DNA from: Faecalibacterium prausnitzii
GTDB lineage: Bacteria > Bacillota > Clostridia > Oscillospirales > Ruminococcaceae
Length of the DNA: 6,034 bases
Assembly (NCBI GenBank): GCA_002313795.1
Contig: DCCL01000240.1
Span: 1-6,034 of the forward strand
Reading direction: 5' to 3'
Made by a program: the position numbers and the translations under genes. Below are positions 1 to 5,678 of the stretch, one piece after another. Each line of letters starts with the position of its first letter. The stretch's first letter is position 1. A model generated the notes under the pieces. That model did not search any database and was not told where the DNA came from. It was given only the letters and a program-made list of their open reading frames with translations.

Positions 1-1164
1 GCAGGCGTTTCCCGCCGCGCAGGCGAGCCGGTCGAAGTCAAATATATCCTCGACCCGAAGGACTTCTCGGGCCACCCGGCGGCGCATCTGTTCGTCAAGA
101 GCATCGATACCATTCTGGAAGACCCGGAGATCAAAGTAGTGGTGGAGACCATCGGCGGCACCCGCTTTGCATACCCCTACGTGAAAGCCTGTCTGGAGAG
201 TGGCCGCAGCGTCTGCACCTCCAACAAAGAGATGGTGGCCACCTACGGCGCAGAGCTGCTGGCACTGGCCAAGGCACACAACTGTGCTTTCCTGTTCGAG
301 GCTTCCGTGGGCGGCGGCACTCCCATCATCACCCCGATGCATCAGTGCCTGGCCGCAAACGTCATCACCGAGGTGGAGGGCATCGTCAACGGCACCACCA
401 ACTTCATGCTGACCAAGATGGTGCGGGAGAATCTGGGCTTTGACGAGGCCCTGAAGATCGCGCAGGAACTGGGCTACGCCGAGACGAAGGACCCCGGCGA
501 CGATGTGGATGGCCGCGATGCCTGCCGCAAGATCGCCATCCTGTCCTCGCTGGTCTGCGGTCATCAGATCTACCCCCAGAACATTCCCACCCGGGGCATC
601 CGGGATATCACGGTGGCTGATGTGGCCGCAGCCGAAAAGCTGGGCTGTGTCATCAAGCTCATCGCCTGGATGAAGCGGGGCGAGAACGGCAGCGTGGCCG
701 CAGGCGTTGAGCCCTGCCTCGTGCCCAAGACGAACCAGTTGGCCGGCGTGGATGACGTGTTCAACGCCGTGCTGGTCAAGGGCGATATGCTGGGCGATGT
801 GGTGTTCTACGGCAAGGGCGCAGGCAAACTGCCCACCGCCAGCGCTGTGGTGGCCGATGTGGTGGATGCCCTCAAGAACGGCTCCAAGGTGCACGACAGC
901 CTGTTCTGGCAGCCTGCAGAGCCGGTGGAGGGAATGCTCACCGACCCCACCCCCGCCGCATATTATGTGCGTATGGAGGGCATCGCTCCGGCTGTGGCAG
1001 AGGCCATCTATGGTAAGGGCCATGTGGTGGATGAGCGGTTCGATGGCTGTTCTTACTTCGTAGACAGCGCCGACCATAAGGCTCTGGCCGAAGCAGCCCG
1101 CAAGGTGGAAGCCATGGGCGGCAGCGTGAAGCTGGTGCTCCGCCGTCTGCCGGATGAAGACTGA
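1..1164 (+). CDS. hom: Homoserine dehydrogenase, 5'-truncated by window edge
   Basis: This enzyme reduces aspartate semialdehyde to homoserine with NAD(P)H, the branch point toward threonine and methionine, in the cytoplasm. The reading frame is open from base 1 and 387 residues are visible. The nucleotide-binding GxGxxG start, probably about 25-30 residues, lies outside the window. Numbered from the first visible residue, family motifs are VVVETIGG (46-53), TSNK (73-76), EASVGGGTPII (100-110), GIVNGTTN (127-134) and GYAETKDPGDDVDGRD (158-173). Asp173 and Lys177 match the catalytic Asp/Lys pair with its usual spacing of four. The substrate-loop segment AETKDPGDD seems one residue longer than the common AEADPTAD form. 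The tail (about 318-387) has ACT-like length but lacks the usual DxPGVL ligand loop. The stop is 23 bp before thrB, so the two genes are co-transcribed. Assignment is firm; whether it still responds to threonine is open. Confidence 0.96.
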   Translation, partial: AGVSRRAGEPVEVKYILDPKDFSGHPAAHLFVKSIDTILEDPEIKVVVETIGGTRFAYPYVKACLESGRSVCTSNKEMVATYGAELLALAKAHNCAFLFEASVGGGTPIITPMHQCLAANVITEVEGIVNGTTNFMLTKMVRENLGFDEALKIAQELGYAETKDPGDDVDGRDACRKIAILSSLVCGHQIYPQNIPTRGIRDITVADVAAAEKLGCVIKLIAWMKRGENGSVAAGVEPCLVPKTNQLAGVDDVFNAVLVKGDMLGDVVFYGKGAGKLPTASAVVADVVDALKNGSKVHDSLFWQPAEPVEGMLTDPTPAAYYVRMEGIAPAVAEAIYGKGHVVDERFDGCSYFVDSADHKALAEAARKVEAMGGSVKLVLRRLPDED

Positions 1165-1187
1165 ACAGAAAGGAAAGGGAAGCTGCC

Positions 1188-2093
1188 ATGAAGATCAAAG
1201 TCTCCGTTCCGGCTACCAGTGCGAATCTCGGCTCCGGCTTTGATGCGCTGGGTCTTGCCGTGACCCTGTACAACACGGTGACGTTTGAAGAGAGCGACCA
1301 TCTGGATATCTCTTCGGCGGACGGCACCCGCATCCCCCGGGGCGAATCCAATCTGGTCTACCGCTCAGCCAAGGGTCTGTTCGATAAGGTGGGCAAGAAG
1401 ATCCCGCCCCTCAAACTGGTGCAGACCAACCCCATCCCCATGGCCCGGGGTCTCGGTTCTTCCTCGGCCTGCATCATCGCAGGTCTGCTGGGCGCGAACC
1501 GGATGCTGGGTGATGTGCTGGATACCCAGGAGCTGCTGACGCTGGCGACTTCCATCGAGGGCCACCCCGACAATGTGGCTCCGGCCCTTCTGGGCGGCCT
1601 GACCAGCAGCGTCTTTGAGAATGGCGTGGTCTATTCCGTCAAGCGGGATGTGGATGAGAGTCTCTGCTTTGCCGCCATCGTGCCGGACTATAAGCTGCTG
1701 ACCGAAGCTGCCCGCGCAGCCCTGCCCAAAGAGGTGAGCCATAAGGACGCGGTGTATAACCTGTCCCGTGCGGCCCTCGTCCCGGCAGCGTTCTGCGAAG
1801 GCCGCCACGACCTGCTGGCTATCGCTACGGAGGATAAGCTCCATCAGCCCTACCGCATGCCCCTGATGCCCGGCTCCAAAGAGGTGTTCGATATGGCGCG
1901 GCTCTGCGGAGCAAAGGCGGTGTATGTCTCCGGCGCAGGCAGCACCGTGATGGCTGTGGCCGAAAAGGCCAACGCCGAAAAATTCTATTCCAAGCTGGAA
2001 AAGGGTCTGGAGCTGCTGGACGGCCTGGACGGATGCGAAGCATTTACACTGCTGCGGCTGGATGCCGACAATACCGGTGCGACAGTGGAATGA
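1188..2093 (+). CDS. thrB: Homoserine kinase (GHMP kinase family)
   Basis: This enzyme phosphorylates L-homoserine with ATP to O-phosphohomoserine, the substrate of threonine synthase, in the cytoplasm. The 301-residue length is normal for the family. Three GHMP-kinase motifs are present: PATSANLGSGFDALG at residues 8-22, the ATP-binding loop PMARGLGSSSA at 84-94 followed by EGHPDN at 124-129, and the C-terminal SGAGST at 248-253. The ATG at 1188 is preceded by a purine-rich AGGAAAGGGA at 1171-1180, giving good spacing, and the first motif begins at residue 8, so the start is secure. It lies 23 bp after hom and 84 bp before lysC in the same direction. Threonine synthase (thrC) is not in the window. 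No missing key residue is seen. Confidence 0.96.
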   Translation: MKIKVSVPATSANLGSGFDALGLAVTLYNTVTFEESDHLDISSADGTRIPRGESNLVYRSAKGLFDKVGKKIPPLKLVQTNPIPMARGLGSSSACIIAGLLGANRMLGDVLDTQELLTLATSIEGHPDNVAPALLGGLTSSVFENGVVYSVKRDVDESLCFAAIVPDYKLLTEAARAALPKEVSHKDAVYNLSRAALVPAAFCEGRHDLLAIATEDKLHQPYRMPLMPGSKEVFDMARLCGAKAVYVSGAGSTVMAVAEKANAEKFYSKLEKGLELLDGLDGCEAFTLLRLDADNTGATVE

Positions 2094-2101
2094 TAAAGAG
2101 G

Positions 2102-2152
2102 ACCGGAAGTGCAAGACCGCTTCCGCCCGGTGTACCCCTCACACACTGAGGG
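2102..2152 (+). promoter_or_regulatory. Two small hairpins in the thrB-lysC gap
   Basis: The 84-bp gap between thrB and lysC can fold into two stems. The first pairs 2105-2111 with 2118-2124 (GGAAG against CTTCC, then a T-G wobble and a G-C pair), with a further 3-bp stem outside a bulge (2102-2104 with 2129-2131). The second is a perfect 6-bp stem, CCCTCA (2136-2141) with TGAGGG (2147-2152), around a 5-base loop. Neither is followed by a T-run, so neither looks like a terminator. The second ends about 9 bases before the lysC ribosome binding site GAGGAGAG (2161-2168), so it could tune mRNA processing or translation. No convincing -35/-10 pair is seen here. The structures are read by eye and the function is unknown. 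Confidence 0.3.
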
Positions 2153-2177
2153 AGCAAAAAGAGGAGAGTGACAAGAC

Positions 2178-3377
2178 ATGGCGTTGATCGTACAGAAGTT
2201 CGGCGGTTCTTCCGTGAAGGACCGTGACCGTATCTTCAACGTGGCCCGCATCGTGGCCAACACCCACAATGCAGGAAATGACGTAGTAGTGGTGGTGTCC
2301 GCTCAGGGCGACACCACCGATGACCTCATCGCAAAGGCAGCAGAGATCACCCATAACCCTTCTGCCCGCGAGATGGATATGCTGCTGGCAGCAGGCGAAG
2401 AGATCAGTATCGCCCTGCTGGCCATGGCACTGAACGAGCTGGGCTGCCACGCCACCAGTCTGACCGGCTGGCAGGCAGGCTTCCGCACGGACCGCGCTTA
2501 CACCAAGGCCCGCATCACCCGCCTGGAGACTGAGCGCATCTCCTCGGAGCTGGAGCGCAACCGCGTGGTGGTGGTGGCAGGCTTCCAGGGCCTGAACAAG
2601 CTGGATGATATCACCACCCTGGGCCGCGGCGGCTCCGATACCAGCGCAGTTGCCATTGCAGCTGCCCTGCACGCAGACCGCTGCCAGATCTTTACGGATG
2701 TGGAAGGCGTTTACACTGCCGACCCCCGCAAGGTGCGCAACACCCGCAAGCTGGACGAGATCACCTTCGACGAGATGCTGGAGCTGGCCTCCCTCGGCGC
2801 ACAGGTGCTCAACAACCGCAGCGTGGAGCTGGCTAAGAAGTATAATGTGGAGCTGGAGGTCCTCTCCAGCCTGAACCCCGTGCCCGGCACGGTCGTCAAG
2901 GAGGTTGTAAAAGACGTGGAAGGTATGCTGATCAAGGGTGTCGCAAAGGACACCGACGTTGCTGTTATTACGATCCTGAATGTCCCCGATGAGCCGGGCA
3001 CCAGTTTCAAGATCTTTGGTCTGCTGGCCCAGAAGAATATCAACGTGGATATCATCCTGCAGTCCACCGGCCGCGACGGCAAGAAGGATCTCAGCTTCAC
3101 CTGCTCTGAGAGCGAAGCTGAGACCGCCATGCGTACTCTGCGTGAGGGTGCAAAGTTCGACCAGATCACCTGTGACGAGACCTGCGCCAAGGTGTCCATC
3201 GTGGGCGCCGGCATGCAGAGCCACAGCGGTGTGGCCTCCAAGATGTTTGAGGCCCTGTCCAATAACAACATCAACATCAAGATGATCTCCACCAGTGAGA
3301 TCAAGATCTCCTGCATCATCGCCCGCGAGGACGCTGATAAGGCTGTCAGCGCCATTCACGATATGCTGTTCGATTAA
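2178..3377 (+). CDS. lysC: Aspartate kinase, two C-terminal ACT domains
   Basis: This enzyme phosphorylates L-aspartate with ATP to aspartyl-4-phosphate, the first committed step toward lysine, threonine, methionine and diaminopimelate. The protein is 399 residues, close to Bacillus and Corynebacterium class II aspartokinases. The kinase domain (about 1-245) carries KFGGSSV at 7-13, SAQGDTTDDL at 41-50, AAGEE at 71-75, TLGRGGSDTSA at 147-157 and the nucleotide-binding FTDVEGVYTADPR at 172-184. The first ACT domain (about 263-325) has VPDEPG at 269-274 and the second spans about 338-399, so allosteric control by lysine and/or threonine is expected. The ATG at 2178 follows GAGGAGAG at 2161-2168. 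It is the last gene of the hom-thrB-lysC group, with a strong terminator 14 bp after its stop. A strong internal ribosome binding site may also give a shorter beta subunit. Confidence 0.97.
   Translation: MALIVQKFGGSSVKDRDRIFNVARIVANTHNAGNDVVVVVSAQGDTTDDLIAKAAEITHNPSAREMDMLLAAGEEISIALLAMALNELGCHATSLTGWQAGFRTDRAYTKARITRLETERISSELERNRVVVVAGFQGLNKLDDITTLGRGGSDTSAVAIAAALHADRCQIFTDVEGVYTADPRKVRNTRKLDEITFDEMLELASLGAQVLNNRSVELAKKYNVELEVLSSLNPVPGTVVKEVVKDVEGMLIKGVAKDTDVAVITILNVPDEPGTSFKIFGLLAQKNINVDIILQSTGRDGKKDLSFTCSESEAETAMRTLREGAKFDQITCDETCAKVSIVGAGMQSHSGVASKMFEALSNNNINIKMISTSEIKISCIIAREDADKAVSAIHDMLFD
2898..2918 (+). promoter_or_regulatory. Internal ribosome binding site and GTG start for an aspartokinase beta subunit
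   Basis: AAGGAGGT at 2898-2905 is an 8-base perfect complement of the 16S rRNA anti-Shine-Dalgarno sequence, lying inside lysC and in frame as Lys-Glu-Val. Eleven bases after the AAGGAGG core, GTG at 2916-2918 (codon 247) could start a 153-residue protein made of just the two ACT domains; ATG at 2925 (codon 250) is a more distant alternative. Bacillus subtilis aspartokinase II and Corynebacterium LysC are known to produce a beta subunit from an in-frame internal start near this codon, giving an alpha2beta2 enzyme. The sequence is seen directly; its use here is inferred by analogy. Confidence 0.5.
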
Positions 3378-3390
3378 AAAGCTCCTGAGG

Positions 3391-3433
3391 GCCGCTGTGC
3401 CGTGCGTTTTCTGCGCCGGTGCGGCGGCTTTTT
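3391..3433 (+). terminator. Intrinsic terminator of the hom-thrB-lysC operon
   Basis: A long GC-rich stem pairs 3391-3402 with 3417-3428 (12 pairs including three G-T wobbles). After a one-base bulge it continues with GCG (3404-3406) against CGC (3414-3416). The loop is about 7 bases and TTTTT follows at 3429-3433. It begins 14 bp after the lysC stop and ends before the next promoter, so it separates the two transcription units. An upstream AAAAAGC (3376-3382) mirrors the GCTTTTT end, which could extend the structure. A second run of seven T at 3444-3450 might serve a back-up site. Confidence 0.88.
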
Positions 3434-3463
3434 GCGTACACAGTTTTTTTACAGGGTCTGCCG

Positions 3464-3492
3464 TTTACACCCGGGACAAAGGGGTGTATAAT
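3464..3492 (+). promoter_or_regulatory. Sigma-A type promoter for the carboxypeptidase-M16 operon
   Basis: TTTACA at 3464-3469 (one mismatch to TTGACA) is followed after exactly 17 bp by a perfect TATAAT at 3487-3492. A second TATAAT lies immediately downstream at 3494-3499, as a tandem 7-base TATAATA repeat, but has no matching -35 at good spacing. Transcription should begin near 3499, leaving a leader of about 50 bases before the ATG at 3548. The promoter sits just after the lysC terminator, in an AT-rich pocket of otherwise GC-rich DNA, which supports it as genuine. Confidence 0.85.
3466..3488. repeat. Perfect inverted repeat overlapping the promoter, candidate operator
   Basis: TACACCC at 3466-3472 and GGGTGTA at 3482-3488 form a perfect 7-bp inverted repeat with a 9-bp centre. 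The left arm covers the end of the -35 box and the right arm enters the -10 box, so a bound dimeric regulator would occlude RNA polymerase. This is the usual geometry of a repressor operator. The regulator is not identifiable from this window. The TACA/TGTA ends recall BlaI/CopY operators, but the arm spacing does not match those sites. Confidence 0.5.
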
Positions 3493-3547
3493 ATATAATA
3501 TCTGCCCACAGGTCAGAGAAATGCCGAAACGGAAAGGAAGCTGCAAC

Positions 3548-4366
3548 ATGGAGCAAAACCGCCCCGAACCCCGCCGGGCCCCCGGCAACCCGACGCCGAA
3601 CCAGCGCCGCCGGAAACGCCGCATGCGCCTTGTGCGCAACTGGACTGTTTTTCTGCTGAGCTGCGGCGCGGCCCTGGCTGTGATGACCAGCGGCATCCTC
3701 TGGCTGCTGCCCAGGGCCTATGCGCTCCTTACGCCCCCGGCAGCATTCGAGGCCCAGGAATATGACGGGGAGACGTCAGTTGCAGATCTTTCCGACCAGC
3801 GTCTGGTGTTGGTCAATGCCAATCTGCCTCTGACCGCAGAGCCTGCCCCGGAGCTGGCTGTGGCCGACGATGCCACCGGCGTCCAGCTGGAAACAGAGGC
3901 GGCGGCAGCTTACCGTGAGATGGCTGCCGCCGCAAAGGCCGATGGAGTGGAACTGGTGCTGACGGCAGGCTATCAGAACGCCGACACCCGTCAGGCTGCT
4001 TACGATGCAGCCCTTGAGAGCTGCCGGGACGGTAAGCTCTCTGAGGAAGACGCAGCCGCAAAGGCTTCCACCATCCAGCCTGCTCCCTCTGCCAGTGAGT
4101 ACGCCACCGGATATGGTGCGGACATCCTCGCGGCAGATAGCATGGAGGAGAACACCGCCTTTGCAGATTCCCGTGCCTATGAGTGGCTGAAAGCCTATGC
4201 CGCTGAGTACGGTTTTATCCTCCGCTGGCCGGAAGACCGTCAGGCGGCTACCGGCATGGTATATGAACCGTGGCACTGGCGGTATGTGGGCAAAGAGAAT
4301 GCCCCGGCCATCCGTGCTGCGGGCTGCTCGCTGGAAGAATACCTTGCACTGGAACGAACAAAATAA
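3548..4366 (+). CDS. Membrane-anchored VanY/M15B carboxypeptidase-family protein, probably catalytically degenerate
   Basis: Active family members are zinc D-alanyl-D-alanine carboxypeptidases that trim the last D-Ala from peptidoglycan stem peptides outside the membrane. This 272-residue protein has a Pro/Arg-rich cytoplasmic start (1-30), one membrane segment (about 32-54) and an extracytoplasmic domain. Family marks are LVLVNANLPL (86-95), SEYATGYGADI (183-193) and the strong end motif GFILRWP...YEPWHWRYVG (222-248). Glu240 and His243 match the catalytic Glu and a zinc His, and Asp192 matches the Asp ligand. The first zinc His of SxHxxGxAxD is Tyr185, and the substrate Arg of the YRS motif is Gln143. 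His243 is the only histidine in the protein. A pseudoenzyme or binding protein is therefore likely. The ATG at 3548 follows AAAGGA with 9 bases between. The upstream ATG at 3521 lacks a good site, and earlier in-frame codons precede the predicted transcription start. The gene is followed after 28 bp, without a terminator, by the M16 pair. Confidence 0.87.
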   Translation: MEQNRPEPRRAPGNPTPNQRRRKRRMRLVRNWTVFLLSCGAALAVMTSGILWLLPRAYALLTPPAAFEAQEYDGETSVADLSDQRLVLVNANLPLTAEPAPELAVADDATGVQLETEAAAAYREMAAAAKADGVELVLTAGYQNADTRQAAYDAALESCRDGKLSEEDAAAKASTIQPAPSASEYATGYGADILAADSMEENTAFADSRAYEWLKAYAAEYGFILRWPEDRQAATGMVYEPWHWRYVGKENAPAIRAAGCSLEEYLALERTK

Positions 4367-4398
4367 TACATTGAGATAAAAGGACGATAATACATTGA
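4363..4398 (+). repeat. 12-bp direct repeat spanning a stop codon and a TTG start
   Basis: ATAATACATTGA occurs at 4363-4374 and again at 4387-4398, 24 bp apart. The first copy contains the stop codon of the carboxypeptidase-like gene and the second contains the TTG start of the M16 gene. The first TTG (4371) is in the same frame but stops at once (TTG-AGA-TAA) and has no ribosome binding site. The second follows AAAGGA at 4379-4384. It could be a replication-slippage scar or a translational control element. Confidence 0.7.
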
Positions 4399-5678
4399 AA
4401 CGAACCCAGATCGCGCCCGGCGTCCACCTCTCGTGGGACCCGGCGCAGAAATTCAACCGCTGCCGCATCAGCATCCATTTTGCGTTCCCGGCCCGCCGCG
4501 AGACGGCTACGGCCCACGCACTGCTGCCGCTGGTGATGGAGCGCGGTTATGCCGACTGCCCCGATATGACCCAGATGACCAAATTGCTGGCCCGCCTGTA
4601 TGGTGCCGACCTGACGGTGGACGCCCGTCCGTTGGGGTGCAGTCATAACCTCTGTGTCAGCATCACCGGCATCAAAGACCAGTTTGCGCTGGAAGGGGAG
4701 AGGCTGACCCGGGAGTACACAAAACTCGTGATGGGTACGGCGTTCCATCCCTATTTTGTCGGGGATGTCTTTGACCCGGAGGCTGTGGGCATCGAGAAGC
4801 AGATGCTGAAAAAGGCGCTGGAAGATGAAGTGAACGATAAGCGTCTCTACTGCCAGCGGCAGGCCAACCGGGAATTTTTTGGTGACAGCCCCGCCGGTGT
4901 GCGGCAGGAAGGCTATCTGGAAGAGGTGGACGGCCTGACGCCGGAGATGCTGACCGAAGCCTACCGGGAGATGCTCCGCACCGCCAACATCGAACTCATC
5001 GTACTGGGCTGCGATGAGGAAAATACCGCCGCTGTGAAAGATGCCCTTCTGGCAGAGCTCTCCGCTGTGGAGCGGGCCCCGCTTCCGCTGGCGGAGAATA
5101 TCGCCATGCCCCGGCGGGAGCCGGTGCGGAAGGTGGAACACTTCGACACGGTGCAGGCCAAGCTCTGTATGCTCTTCACGCTGGGCCGGCCCATGAAGCC
5201 GGAACAGCTTGCAGCGGTCCGGCTGGCCATGGCCCTCTATGGCGGAAGCGTCACCAGCCGCCTGTTCCTGAATGTCCGGGAACGGGATCATCTGTGCTAC
5301 TACTGCTCGTCTTCGTTCCAGAGCTTTACCGGCAGCATGGCGGTCAACAGCGGCGTGGAACACGCCGACGCAGCCCGGGCCGAGCAGGCTGTGCTGAAAG
5401 AACTGTCCGACCTCTGCGACGGCCCCATCACGGATGAAGAACTTGAAGACTGCCGCCGGGGCCTGCTGGCCGGGATGAACGGACTGGAAGACACCCTGGG
5501 CGGCATTGAGACCTGGTATTATATGGAAGTGCTGCGGGGCGGCCTCATCCAGACACCGGATGACGCCCGCCGGGCCCTTCTGGCCGTGGCCAAAGAAGAC
5601 GTGCGGAACATCCTGCGGCAGCTGACCCTCTCGGTGAGCTGCCTGCTGACGAGAGAGGAGGGAAACGGGAATGGCTGA
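4395..5678 (+). CDS. yfmF: M16-family inactive metallopeptidase homologue, YmfF type (EF-P 5-aminopentanol modification-associated YfmF)
   Basis: This is the non-catalytic member of a paired M16 (pitrilysin/insulinase-like) peptidase. The 427-residue length and the opening IAPGVHLSW (6-14) fit the YmfF family. Where active M16 proteins carry HxxEH, this has H41-A-L-L-P45, so the catalytic Glu and second zinc His are lost. The second half keeps the M16 pattern GGSVTSRLFLNVRERDHLCYY (283-303), with Arg295 and Tyr302 at the spacing of the R/Y substrate-binding pair. No signal peptide is visible and there are twelve cysteines, so it is probably cytoplasmic. It starts at TTG 4395, preceded by AAAGGA at 4379-4384; no in-frame ATG is available before the conserved opening. 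It overlaps the next gene by 8 bases, implying translational coupling and a heterodimer. The link to EF-P modification comes from Bacillus homologues and is not shown here. Confidence 0.87.
   Translation: MKRTQIAPGVHLSWDPAQKFNRCRISIHFAFPARRETATAHALLPLVMERGYADCPDMTQMTKLLARLYGADLTVDARPLGCSHNLCVSITGIKDQFALEGERLTREYTKLVMGTAFHPYFVGDVFDPEAVGIEKQMLKKALEDEVNDKRLYCQRQANREFFGDSPAGVRQEGYLEEVDGLTPEMLTEAYREMLRTANIELIVLGCDEENTAAVKDALLAELSAVERAPLPLAENIAMPRREPVRKVEHFDTVQAKLCMLFTLGRPMKPEQLAAVRLAMALYGGSVTSRLFLNVRERDHLCYYCSSSFQSFTGSMAVNSGVEHADAARAEQAVLKELSDLCDGPITDEELEDCRRGLLAGMNGLEDTLGGIETWYYMEVLRGGLIQTPDDARRALLAVAKEDVRNILRQLTLSVSCLLTREEGNGNG

Noticed and set aside
1365..2114. 249-codon minus-strand frame opposite thrB
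   Set aside because: It is antisense to a gene with all three GHMP-kinase motifs, with no family features of its own.
2094..2177. Lysine riboswitch (L-box) or T-box leader before lysC
   Set aside because: The gap is only 84 bases, lies inside an operon, and shows just two small hairpins without a terminator T-run. It is too short for a lysine riboswitch plus expression platform.
2094..2177. Separate promoter for lysC in the thrB-lysC gap
   Set aside because: No TATAAT-like box with a -35 at 16-18 bp spacing is visible. Read-through from thrB is the simpler explanation.
2139..3359. 406-codon minus-strand open frame opposite lysC
   Set aside because: It lies opposite a fully conserved aspartate kinase and its His/Leu/Gln-rich translation resembles no family. 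It is a codon-bias shadow.
3419..3547. Upstream extension of the carboxypeptidase-like gene, giving 315 residues
   Set aside because: The extension begins inside the lysC terminator and upstream of the predicted transcription start. The ATG at 3548 has a good ribosome binding site, and the translation upstream of it shows no family similarity.
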